A stretch of DNA of 18,468 bases, taken from the NCBI GenBank assembly GCA_030424825.1, contig JAUHWE010000015.1, positions 1-18,468 of the forward strand. The letters are read 5' to 3'. Position 1 is the stretch's first letter, and each line of letters begins with the position of its first letter. This DNA is from Verrucomicrobiia bacterium (GTDB lineage Bacteria > Verrucomicrobiota > Verrucomicrobiia > Opitutales > Opitutaceae). The position numbers and the translations under genes are program-made. The notes under the pieces are model-generated. The model saw only the letters and a list, made by a program, of their open reading frames with translations, searched no databases and was not told where the DNA came from. Shown here piece by piece: positions 7,177 to 14,214 of the stretch.

Positions 7177-7207
7177 CAAAAAAAGCCCGCAGTCGACTGC
7201 GGGCTTT
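7177..7207 (-). terminator. Rho-independent terminator of the VPDSG-CTERM gene
   Basis: A perfect palindrome at 7182-7207 (core AGCCCGCAGTCGACTGCGGGCT) is followed on the minus strand by an unbroken T-run. It begins about 30 bp after the stop of the VPDSG-CTERM gene and just before the hydrolase start, so it should end that transcript. Confidence 0.92.
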
Positions 7208-7237
7208 CGAAAATTTGTATGAGTAGCGGTATCTCGC

Positions 7238-7864
7238 TTACTTGCGGCGTCTGAGGAATCCGAGAACTCCTAGACCCAGACCGAGAAGAACGAGGGTGCT
7301 GCCGGTGTCAGGGACAGAAGTGTTGCCTGCGTAGAATGCTGTCATATTAGACAATCCACCAGCTTTAAGGTCAGAAATTTCGTCGGGCTTGTTGTTGAAT
7401 GTCTTTACCACTTGAAACTTGTTGCCGGGGACATCGTCGCCATCTTGGTAGAAAAAGTATTTTTCCGTGTCATCGGTTACCTCAAGGTAAAACGCTCCAT
7501 TCGCTCCCCCGTAGTGGGCGACCAAATAATACGCTCCTACGGCGAAAGTGTAGCCATCAGCATTTCCTGATGCATTGTCATCCCGAAGCGCTTCTGCACC
7601 GGGCTGAGGCAAAGAGGCGGAAGCTATCGAATTGTATTGAGATACCTGACCTGTAGTTATTGATGCTAGTGAGTCTAGCCAATCAAGATGACTGTCAGAA
7701 TTCTGAGAGCCAGGACCATGGGGAGCAGCTTGAGGCACAAGTGAGTACAAGGACCCGCCATAGTTCGTGATATTAATTCCTCCACCAGGACCCCCGATCA
7801 TTATACCGAAGGCTGCAGAATTAAGTAAGAGCGCTACGGCTACCAGAAATGTTAATTTTTTCAT
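7238..7864 (-). CDS. Exported protein with VPDSG-CTERM exosortase sorting tail
   Basis: This 208-residue protein has an N-terminal signal peptide (KKLTFLVAVALLLNSAAFG). Its C-terminal tail, at 184-208, starts VPDTGST, continues as a Leu/Gly-rich membrane helix and ends FLRRRK. This is the VPDSG variant of the PEP-CTERM sorting signal, recognised by an exosortase in Verrucomicrobiota and relatives. The middle part is rich in Gly, Ser, Asp and Asn and includes DGYTFAVGAYYLVAHYGGANGAFYLEVTDD, discussed here only as a likely small beta-sandwich. PEP-CTERM proteins are usually surface or matrix proteins tied to exopolysaccharide. No exosortase gene is in the window. A sigma-54 promoter candidate lies upstream and a terminator downstream, so it appears to be a single-gene unit. 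Confidence 0.88.
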   Translation of the reverse strand: MKKLTFLVAVALLLNSAAFGIMIGGPGGGINITNYGGSLYSLVPQAAPHGPGSQNSDSHLDWLDSLASITTGQVSQYNSIASASLPQPGAEALRDDNASGNADGYTFAVGAYYLVAHYGGANGAFYLEVTDDTEKYFFYQDGDDVPGNKFQVVKTFNNKPDEISDLKAGGLSNMTAFYAGNTSVPDTGSTLVLLGLGLGVLGFLRRRK

Positions 7865-7919
7865 ATGTTTAAAGAGTTCAGCTGCTATAAATCGCTAGTA
7901 CCTGAGTCACCCTTCTTAA

Positions 7920-7935
7920 AGCATGATTCTTGCCA
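7920..7935 (-). promoter_or_regulatory. Candidate sigma-54 (-24/-12) promoter of the VPDSG-CTERM gene
   Basis: The minus strand reads TGGCAAGAATCATGCT. Against the consensus TGGCACG-N4-TTGCW it differs at two positions and keeps the essential GG and GC dinucleotides with exactly 10 nt between them. Transcription would start near 7909, giving a leader of about 45 nt before the ATG at 7864. Confidence 0.6.
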
Positions 7936-8023
7936 GTTTTGTTAATATCGGGTTAAAAACTTTGTAAGTCGTTGATTGATAAGGGCATTTTTTTGAGGCG
8001 ATTTCTCTTAAAAAATCGAATCT

Positions 8024-8038
8024 GTAAAGAAATTTTAC
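8024..8038. promoter_or_regulatory. Dyad GTAAA-N5-TTTAC, possible activator site
   Basis: GTAAA at 8024-8028 and TTTAC at 8034-8038 are centred about 122 bp upstream of the predicted sigma-54 start. That distance is typical of enhancer-binding activators. The motif itself is not one I can assign to a known regulator. Confidence 0.3.
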
Positions 8039-8105
8039 GCTTAAGTGCTATTTCTCACTAAATATCGTATTTATACTTCATTATCAATGAGTTACAGCAT
8101 GAGTG

Positions 8106-8133
8106 AAAAGTGTAAGGCTACCCATACACTTTT
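8106..8133. promoter_or_regulatory. Dyad AAAAGTGTA-N10-TACACTTTT, possible activator site
   Basis: A perfect 9-bp inverted repeat with a 10-bp spacer is centred about 210 bp upstream of the predicted sigma-54 start. It could be an operator or enhancer, or a weak hairpin, since the plus strand ends in four T residues. Confidence 0.35.
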
Positions 8134-8248
8134 GCGGGTTTTCTGGTTGTTTTGACGTTGGCACCTAGAAAATTGTAAGGTATTCTTGCAGATTAATTTA
8201 GGTTTTGCTTGATTTCGGTGAGTTTAGGATAGGGGCCTTTGGTAGAGA

Positions 8249-8294
8249 GGACCGGTTTAGGAGCCTGAGCCGAGTCGAAAGGCTCGGTCCTAAA
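8249..8294. repeat. Intergenic repeat with two mutually exclusive stems
   Basis: One fold pairs TTTAGGA (8256-8262) with TCCTAAA (8288-8294) and GAGCC (8267-8271) with GGCTC (8281-8285). A competing fold pairs GGACCG (8249-8254) with CGGTCC (8285-8290). The GAGCC...GGCTC part resembles a word common in dispersed intergenic repeats. Confidence 0.45.
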
Positions 8295-8303
8295 ATTAAG
8301 TGG

Positions 8304-8521
8304 CTAGGGCAATTTTCCTTTGGCAGTTCGCAAAGGTAGGGGCGAGAGCGGGTGCCCTACCTTTACCCCAAAGTGCTTGCAACGTAGGGCCAGCGCTCGT
8401 GCTGTGCCGCGTCGTACGGGTCCCTAGCCCAAATCCTCTTGCAGCGCGGCACAGCACAAACGCTAGCCCTACGGAAGGGCGGCTCCTCACAAAAGGTAGG
8501 GCGAAAGGAAAAATGCCCTAG
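8304..8521. mobile_element. MITE-like 218-bp nested palindromic element
   Basis: The outer 18-bp terminal inverted repeats, 8304-8321 (CTAGGGCAATTTTCCTTT) and 8504-8521, match at 17 of 18 positions. Inside is a long stem (8383-8411 with 8445-8473, 3 substitutions in 29) and a 10-bp stem AAAGGTAGGG/CCCTACCTTT (8332-8341 with 8355-8364). The latter motif recurs in direct orientation at 8492-8501. TGG flanks both ends and could be a 3-bp target duplication. No transposase is encoded, so any movement would need one in trans. The right terminal repeat includes the TAG stop of the DUF3500 gene. Confidence 0.6.
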
Positions 8522-9708
8522 TGGTGGTGTTTCTCGTGGTGTTGCCGCAGCAAGTCTTTTCCATAGTCGTTGCCATTGGGGGTACGGACGACGACGTGGA
8601 TATGCTGGCGGTTGGAGCTGCGGTCCGGAAAGTACTGGCGCATTCCGACGGGGCCTTGATGATCGAATTCGATGAGAATGACCGGGCTGTGAATTCGGTA
8701 GTAGAAAACGGCCCCTTCTTCCGTGCCGCCTACCCAGGCGAAATAGGTTTCATCGAGATGGGCTTCCACTTCGCTCATACGGACCTTGGCATGACCCTCG
8801 TCCATATTGCCCACGTAGAGACCGACCAAATCAATGAGTTGAGCGCGTTGCGCTTTCGTTAGTTGGGACGCGTTGATTCCCGCGTAGTCGAGGACGACAT
8901 TGTCCTTGAAGGCTTCGGTCAGGTTGTTGTTCCGAGTCTTGTCGGACTGGATGATCGCTTTTGCCTGCTGGTCCTGGTTGAACGTTTGAATGAGCTCAAG
9001 CCCTTGGTCCTGCTCTTCCTGCAAAATGGCGGTTCCTTTAAATTGCCCGGACTCGGCGATGACGGGCTCAGATCCCACGAAAACCGGCGACATGACGACC
9101 TGGTCGCCCAGAACGAAATAGTTGATGATCAGGTGGTGCCCGTCGATTTGCCATCCCCAGGGCTCCGTGGTGGACGGCTCGCCCATGAGAGTGATCCAGT
9201 AGAGGAGCTCGTTGTACTGGGCGAAATCGTCATTGTTCAGTTCCCCTAGGGTCCGATTGAGGTTCATGATGTCCTTGGAAAGCTTGAGCCCCTTGGCGCT
9301 CAGCGAGGCTTTCAGGAGTCCGAACGCGGCGGTTCGCTGGGATTCGCTCATCTCGTCAAAACCGACACCTTGGCGGACATAGAAATGCTGGTTCATCCAC
9401 TTGCGCCATTCTGGGTCGTCGATGGGGTAGGTGGTTTTAGCCCGCTGCTCGCTGGTTAGGGCTTGGAGAAAAGCGACCGCCGCTTGGCGAACGGGCTCCG
9501 TCGAGACGCCGGTGGAGCGAATGGGGAAGAGGTTCGTTTGAACCTCTCCATTGGTGGTGATTCCTTTGAAGGGATCAGCCAGCCCATTTTGCTCCGCGCG
9601 AATCGAGTTTTGGCGGAAACGAGCGTCGCGGTCACCGCTCGGCTGGGCCTTTAGGAAAGTGGGAAGCAGGAATAGGGCAAACGAACAAAGGAGCAGTCTC
9701 GGGTACAT
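8518..9708 (-). CDS. Secreted DUF3500 family protein
   Basis: From the ATG at 9708 this is 396 residues. A signal peptide ([21 protein letters not shown]) is followed by a DUF3500-type domain. The most telling segment is [14 protein letters not shown] near residue 185, followed by [12 protein letters not shown] and, towards the C-terminus, [18 protein letters not shown] and [17 protein letters not shown]. Members occur in Bacteroidota, Planctomycetota and Verrucomicrobiota. Their biochemical role is unknown to me, although the conserved His residues suggest a metal site. The C-terminus is His-rich (HHEKHHH). An upstream in-frame TTG at 9744 would add 12 residues before the signal peptide, so I prefer the ATG. 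The stop lies inside the terminal repeat of the palindromic element at 8304-8521. Confidence 0.8.
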   Translation of the reverse strand: MYPRLLLCSFALFLLPTFLKAQPSGDRDARFRQNSIRAEQNGLADPFKGITTNGEVQTNLFPIRSTGVSTEPVRQAAVAFLQALTSEQRAKTTYPIDDPEWRKWMNQHFYVRQGVGFDEMSESQRTAAFGLLKASLSAKGLKLSKDIMNLNRTLGELNNDDFAQYNELLYWITLMGEPSTTEPWGWQIDGHHLIINYFVLGDQVVMSPVFVGSEPVIAESGQFKGTAILQEEQDQGLELIQTFNQDQQAKAIIQSDKTRNNNLTEAFKDNVVLDYAGINASQLTKAQRAQLIDLVGLYVGNMDEGHAKVRMSEVEAHLDETYFAWVGGTEEGAVFYYRIHSPVILIEFDHQGPVGMRQYFPDRSSNRQHIHVVVRTPNGNDYGKDLLRQHHEKHHH

Positions 9709-9783
9709 GCGTGAAATTGAAAGGGATTGTGCCCAAAGGAGCAAGCGGGGAATGGGTTACAAGTCTGGGGTAGTTGGGTTTCT

Positions 9784-9853
9784 GGGAACGCCGTGCCCCG
9801 GCTCGGCAAGGTTATTAAATTCTGATTTGCCGAACTGGGGCGCGGCAGTTCCC
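9784..9853. repeat. Imperfect 26/27-nt inverted repeat between ftsK and the DUF3500 gene
   Basis: The left arm 9784-9809 (starts GGGAACGCCGTGCCCC) pairs with the right arm 9827-9853 with one bulge and three transition-type differences, around a 17-nt AT-rich loop. It begins 8 bp beyond the ftsK stop codon. No T-run follows on the minus strand, so it may block or protect the transcript end, but it is not a canonical terminator. Confidence 0.65.
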
Positions 9854-9860
9854 ACTGCTT

Positions 9861-12305
9861 CTACATCGAGTCCAGGTCTACGAGAATTTCGCGGGGGCTG
9901 GATCCGTTTTCGGGGCCGACGATTCCGCGATCTTCCAGGACTTCCATCAAGCGGGCCGCCCGATTGTATCCGATTCTCAGGCGGCGCTGGAGCATCGAAG
10001 TGGAGGCTCGTTTGGTGGAGCGAAGCACATCGAGGGCTTGCGGGAGCAGTTCGTCTCCCTCTTCATCCCCACTGCCAAGAGACAGATCTTCAGGAGATTC
10101 GATTTGCCGTTGGACTTCTTCTGCGAATTTTGGCGGACCATTGGATTGCAGATCTTTGACGATGGCGGCGATCTCCTCGTCCGATACAAAGGCTCCTTGC
10201 GAGCGGATGATTTTGGAGCTTCCCGGAGGGGAGAAAAGCATGTCGCCTCGTCCGATGAGCTGCTCGGCACCCGGTCCGTCCAGAATGGTGCGACTGTCGA
10301 TTTTCGAGGAAACCTGGAATGAAATACGGCAGGGGAGATTCGCTTTAATAACGCCAGTGATGACATTTACAGACGGACGCTGGGTTGCGATTACAAGATG
10401 GATACCGGCGGCACGGGCGAGTTGAGCGAGTCGGGCAATACCGGTTTCCACGTCGGCCGGCGCCACCATCATAAGGTCGGCCAGCTCATCCACGATACAA
10501 ACGATGTAGGGAAGCTTGTCCGGAATTTCGTCGAGCACACCTTCGTCTCTCGGTACCGAGATCTCCATCTGGCCGTCCTCGGTTTTTTCTGCCTCCGTCT
10601 TTTCCTTTTCCGGTTTTTTGCGACCGTTGAACCCGGCAATATTCCGCACGCCCACTTTGGCGAAGGTCTCGTAGCGGTGCTCCATTTCGTTGAGCAACCA
10701 CTTCAGAGCTCCCGGGACTTTTTTCGGATCGGTCACGACCGGGATCAACATGTGGGGAAGGGCGTTGAAGACCTTCATTTCCACAATCTTGGGGTCGACC
10801 ATGATGAATCGAAGCGTATCCGGACTGGAGTGGAAAAGGAGAGACGTAATAATCGCGTTGATACAGACTGTCTTACCGGCGCCGGTGGCTCCCGCGATGA
10901 GTACGTGGGGCATCTTGGTCAGGTCTGAAATGATCGGTTTGCCACTGACGTCCTTGCCGAGGGCGATTGGAATCTCCGCTTTGGACTTGGCCCAATCCTC
11001 GGACTCAAGGATTTCGCGAATGCCGACGGGAGTGGGGTTTTGGTTGGGCACCTCGATTCCGACACAACCTTTGCCCGGAACTGGTGCTAGGATACGCACC
11101 GACTGGGCCCGCATTCCGAGGGCGATATTCTTGTCGAGACTGGAGATCTTTTCGACGCGAACACCCGGCGCGGGATAGACCTCGTATCGGGTGATCACAG
11201 GACCGATATGGATTTCGCCCATCGTGACCTCGACTCCGAATTCCTGTAGCGTTTTCTGAAGCCGTTCTGCGTTTCCAGCGTGCTCGTCCTGGGAGTTTGA
11301 ATGATGCGGAATGGCCTGGGGAGCGAGAACGTCGAGACTCGGGAAAATGTAGTCCCCATGCGATTGTGGCAATTTTACGCGCGCCTTTTTAGTTTCTTCA
11401 GCGGCCACAAATTTTAGCACGTCTTTGAGGGGAGGTTTCTTTTTGGGTTCCTCTTCGGGTTCCGGCGCTGGGGCGGGTTTCCGCGGAGCGATTACCGGTT
11501 CGGGATCGATTTCCGCTTTTGCTTTTGCAGGACGCCCTTTGGCGGCGGCTTTTCCCTCGGCTACCATTTCTTTAGCGGCATTCCGCTCTTCTTGGGCCAG
11601 TCGTTTGGCTTCCAGCTTCTCTTCCTTCAACCGGGCCTTCTCTTCCTCGCGAGCGAGTTTGGCGAGCTGCTTGGCTTCGCGCTTTTCTTCCCGAGCGGCC
11701 TTCCATCGCGCCAGCCATCCGCGAAGGCCTCCTTCTTCTCCGTTCGCAGATGCGGGAAGTCCGGGGGAAACCACCAAAATGAGAGTGGTTAGAAAAACGG
11801 CTCCGAGAATGAGAGTGGTTCCAATGTCGCCAATGTAGGTCCGAACGAAATTCGAGTAGAGAAATTGCCCGAGGACGCCGCCCGGTTCTTTCGCGTATCT
11901 CACCTTGTCGAGGTACATCAAGTTTTGGATGGCCAGCAGTCCTGAGTAGCTGATGATATTGAACAGCATGGCGAGAGCGATCGCCCAGGCTCCTTGGCGG
12001 ACCTTGCGAAAGTAGAGCCAGGCCCTCCAGGCGAAAAACAAGGGAAGAAGCCAGGCGGCTCCTCCACAGCAGTAGAAACTGAAGAGCGCCAGTTTTACCC
12101 CGAGCAAGCCGAACGCGTTGGTTTGGGTTCCGAGGGACGGGTCCGTAAAATTGTCGGGGTTCTGGCTCGGATGGAAATCGATATAGGAGATTGCGAAAAG
12201 CGCCGCCAGCAATGCGTACAGTCCCACCCACCACCAGCGGCTTCTAAGGCGAGGCTGCTTGATGTCGGATTGGTTTTTAGAGTTGGAAATGCGCTTTCCG
12301 GGCAT
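9861..12305 (-). CDS. ftsK: DNA translocase FtsK/SpoIIIE
   Basis: This 814-residue inner-membrane DNA pump clears the chromosome terminus during division and delivers dif sites to XerCD. Several membrane helices lie between about 25 and 182. A charged linker rich in Lys, Glu and Ala at about 195-300 is probably coiled coil followed by a Pro/Glu stretch. The alpha domain (about 335-450) contains GPVITRYEVYPAPGV. The RecA-like motor has Walker A GATGAGKT (472-479) and Walker B CIVDELADLM (603-612). The C-terminal gamma winged helix (about 750-810) has STSMLQRRLRIGYNRAARLME and should read polar KOPS-like sequences. A charged insert at about 560-590 (KKPEKEKTEAEKTEDG) interrupts the motor, as in many FtsK proteins. 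It is divergent from the manA gene. Confidence 0.95.
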   Translation of the reverse strand: MPGKRISNSKNQSDIKQPRLRSRWWWVGLYALLAALFAISYIDFHPSQNPDNFTDPSLGTQTNAFGLLGVKLALFSFYCCGGAAWLLPLFFAWRAWLYFRKVRQGAWAIALAMLFNIISYSGLLAIQNLMYLDKVRYAKEPGGVLGQFLYSNFVRTYIGDIGTTLILGAVFLTTLILVVSPGLPASANGEEGGLRGWLARWKAAREEKREAKQLAKLAREEEKARLKEEKLEAKRLAQEERNAAKEMVAEGKAAAKGRPAKAKAEIDPEPVIAPRKPAPAPEPEEEPKKKPPLKDVLKFVAAEETKKARVKLPQSHGDYIFPSLDVLAPQAIPHHSNSQDEHAGNAERLQKTLQEFGVEVTMGEIHIGPVITRYEVYPAPGVRVEKISSLDKNIALGMRAQSVRILAPVPGKGCVGIEVPNQNPTPVGIREILESEDWAKSKAEIPIALGKDVSGKPIISDLTKMPHVLIAGATGAGKTVCINAIITSLLFHSSPDTLRFIMVDPKIVEMKVFNALPHMLIPVVTDPKKVPGALKWLLNEMEHRYETFAKVGVRNIAGFNGRKKPEKEKTEAEKTEDGQMEISVPRDEGVLDEIPDKLPYIVCIVDELADLMMVAPADVETGIARLAQLARAAGIHLVIATQRPSVNVITGVIKANLPCRISFQVSSKIDSRTILDGPGAEQLIGRGDMLFSPPGSSKIIRSQGAFVSDEEIAAIVKDLQSNGPPKFAEEVQRQIESPEDLSLGSGDEEGDELLPQALDVLRSTKRASTSMLQRRLRIGYNRAARLMEVLEDRGIVGPENGSSPREILVDLDSM

Positions 12306-12408
12306 AAGGCTTGAACAGAAATTGGTGGAGTCTGCGAATTGCGGCTTGAAGCCGATTTAGATGTAAAAAGATGAAAAGACCGTTTTCCACGGAAACTGCA
12401 AGGACTCG

Positions 12409-13353
12409 ATGAGCTATCCGATTCACTTTAAACCTATTTATCAAGAACGCGTATGGGGCGGCCGGAATTTGAGTTCGGCCCTCGACCGAAAACTCCCGGA
12501 TGGGGGTCCGATTGGCGAAAGCTGGGACGTGGTTGACCGTCCCGAGGCGATGTCGGTGGTGGAAGGAGGCCTACATGACGGCAGGTCGTTGAGAGAGGTG
12601 ATTGAATCCGATCCGACAGCCATAATGGGCGAAGGTTACGATCCCAGCCGCCCTTTTCCCATTCTCGTCAAATGGCTCGATTGCGCGGACCGATTAAGTT
12701 TACAAGTCCACCCACCTGAAGCGGTCGCCGCAGAGTTGGGCGGCGAGCCGAAAACGGAAAACTGGTACATCGCCAGTTGTGCGGAGAATGCTTCCTTGAT
12801 TGTCGGTCTTAAGAACGGCGTTGAAAGAGGGGAGTTCGAAAAGCGGCTCGAAGAGGGTTCGCTCGAGGAGTGCGTGCATCGATTTCCCGTTTCTGCCGGG
12901 GAGTCGATACTCGTCGAAAGCGGACGTCTGCATGCGATAGACGCCGGCAACTTGATATTGGAAATCCAGCAAAACTCGGACACGACCTATCGGGTGTACG
13001 ATTGGGGTCGCACGGGGCTCGACGGTAAGCCGCGGCAACTGCATGTCGAACAGTCGCTTAAATGCATTGATTGGAACGATTTCGAACCGTCTACGCTCAA
13101 ACCGATATCGGGGAGATCGGTCTTGGCCGACTGCCGCGAGTTTCGACTTGTAAAATATACCTTCAATTCCGATTCCGAGCCGCTTTCCCTAGAGTCAGGC
13201 GCTGCGCGGCTCGTCAGTGTAGTTGACGGGACGGTTCAAATAGGGAAGGCTAGGGTCACTAAGGGAGCGACTGTATTGTTACCTGCCAGCGAAGACTTCG
13301 AGGCGAACTCCCTGGGGAATGCTACTCTTTTAATAACGGATCGTTTTATTTGA
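12409..13353 (+). CDS. manA: Mannose-6-phosphate isomerase, class I (ManA-like)
   Basis: This 314-residue zinc enzyme interconverts mannose-6-phosphate and fructose-6-phosphate, supplying GDP-mannose for polysaccharides or letting mannose enter glycolysis. Motifs are PIYQERVWGG near the start, zinc ligands Gln99 and His101 in LSLQVHPP, Glu117 in KTENWYI, and His175 in SGRLHAIDAGNLILEIQ. The catalytic arginine probably lies in TTYRVYDWGRTG (about 193-204). The short, single-cupin-pair layout is the Bacillus/Bacteroides ManA type rather than the longer E. coli one. The ATG has an AGGA site 4 nt upstream. It is divergent from ftsK across 103 bp and followed 31 bp later by the AsmA-like gene. Confidence 0.93.
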   Translation: MSYPIHFKPIYQERVWGGRNLSSALDRKLPDGGPIGESWDVVDRPEAMSVVEGGLHDGRSLREVIESDPTAIMGEGYDPSRPFPILVKWLDCADRLSLQVHPPEAVAAELGGEPKTENWYIASCAENASLIVGLKNGVERGEFEKRLEEGSLEECVHRFPVSAGESILVESGRLHAIDAGNLILEIQQNSDTTYRVYDWGRTGLDGKPRQLHVEQSLKCIDWNDFEPSTLKPISGRSVLADCREFRLVKYTFNSDSEPLSLESGAARLVSVVDGTVQIGKARVTKGATVLLPASEDFEANSLGNATLLITDRFI

Positions 13354-13384
13354 GATAGGACTCGACGATAGTCCGCCCAGTATT

Positions 13385-14098
13385 TTGGAGAACCAAGAAG
13401 AGAGAGATTTTAGACGCGAAAGTCGTGAATCCACGGATAGCGAAATCGCTTCGCGACGAGGGGGAGTTTTGCGATCGGCGATTTTCCTGGGGCTGTTTGC
13501 GGCCTCTCTGGTTACGCTGTCTTGGATGCTAGGACTGCCATTCGCCTTCGGCTATAAGCTCGAAAAGGATACGGGGTGTTCTTGGGGCGCCAGCCGGTTG
13601 GCCTGTAACCCGTTTGGATTCGATATCCGAATCGAAGATGCGATCCTCGGGAACTCGCCGCAATTCGGGGAGGGCAGGCCGATGATGGATATCAATCGTT
13701 TTGAGGCGAAAGCGAAACTGAAATCGCTGTTCTCTGGGTCCGCCGAAATCGAGCGGGCGTTCTTGGATCTGGATCGTGTTTCCCTTGTCGTTGATGCGCA
13801 AGGGCAACTCAATCTGGAGAAGTTTGCGAAGGACCTATTCGGGGAGTCGAAGGGATTGGGAGACAAATTACGAATTGCCCATTGCCATTTGAAGATCAAG
13901 ACGGTCGAAATACTGGATTACTCGTCCGCGACCCCGACCCATAAAGCCCTTCGTTTAGGGGTTGATATTGATGACTTCGAAGCGGAAGGGGCCCTGGGAA
14001 TCTTCAAGCCCCTGTTCGAAATCGTGGCTCGAGCAGAGTATTTGCCTGAAGGTATCGTCGGAATCGCCGATTCGAAAGCGGTGATATCCAGTTTTTAG
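13385..14098 (+). CDS. AsmA-like membrane-anchored protein (short form)
   Basis: This protein is about 237 residues, with a charged N-terminus, one membrane helix (about 30-53, AIFLGLFAASLVTLSWMLGL) and a periplasmic part. The segment GFDIRIEDAILGNSPQFGEGRP, then DINRFEAKAKLKSLFSGSAEIERAFLDL, then VSLVVDAQGQLNLEKFAK, follows the AsmA/DUF748-like pattern of repeating amphipathic beta-strands. Proteins of that broad group are linked to outer-membrane lipid or envelope assembly. It is much shorter than classical AsmA (over 500 residues) and holds only the N-terminal module. No ATG fits; a TTG at 13385 is used and the true start is uncertain, but the downstream frame is convincing. It lies between manA and grpE. 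Confidence 0.65.
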   Translation: MENQEERDFRRESRESTDSEIASRRGGVLRSAIFLGLFAASLVTLSWMLGLPFAFGYKLEKDTGCSWGASRLACNPFGFDIRIEDAILGNSPQFGEGRPMMDINRFEAKAKLKSLFSGSAEIERAFLDLDRVSLVVDAQGQLNLEKFAKDLFGESKGLGDKLRIAHCHLKIKTVEILDYSSATPTHKALRLGVDIDDFEAEGALGIFKPLFEIVARAEYLPEGIVGIADSKAVISSF

Positions 14099-14124
14099 GA
14101 AGAAAACGAACCCGAGGGGAACAA

Positions 14125-14202
14125 ATGAGGCTGGACCTTCTCGAAAAACTTTTTGATTCCAGAGGGCTCAATCCTAAAGGACGGGGAATTTATTTATTAT
14201 AA
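14125..14202 (+). CDS. Possible 25-residue small ORF before grpE
   Basis: An ATG preceded by a strong purine-rich site (GAGGGG, about 6 nt upstream) opens 25 codons: MRLDLLEKLFDSRGLNPKGR then GIYLL and TAA. It lies between the AsmA-like gene and grpE, starting 26 bp after the former stops. The peptide matches nothing I recognise. It could be a real small protein, a leader peptide for grpE, or chance. Confidence 0.3.
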   Translation: MRLDLLEKLFDSRGLNPKGRGIYLL

Positions 14203-14214
14203 TAGAAACGGGTA

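Larger units (their letters stand above)
7936..8303. other. AT-rich non-coding region upstream of the VPDSG-CTERM gene
   Basis: No gene is seen. The stretch is distinctly AT-rich compared with its surroundings. It holds two dyads upstream of the sigma-54 site (8024-8038 and 8106-8133) and a repeat with competing stems at 8249-8294. No T-run terminator for the DUF3500 gene was found here. Confidence 0.5.

Noticed and set aside
8300..8521. 73- and 64-codon open frames in the palindromic element
   Set aside because: Both strands are open through the same inverted repeats, so the frames reflect palindromy. The peptides are Arg/Ala-rich with no domain.
9551..10159. 202-codon plus-strand open frame over the DUF3500/ftsK junction
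   Set aside because: It runs antisense through two convincing genes and a palindrome and is rich in Gly, Arg and Pro, typical of a GC-rich shadow.
11572..12234. 220-codon minus-strand frame inside ftsK
   Set aside because: It is an Arg/Ser-rich out-of-frame reading of the FtsK membrane and linker region. FtsK itself is unbroken.
12341..12353. Short palindrome CGGCTTGAAGCCG in the ftsK-manA gap
   Set aside because: It is 13 nt with a 5-6 bp stem. It could be an operator, but nothing else supports this, and no convincing -35/-10 pair was found around it.
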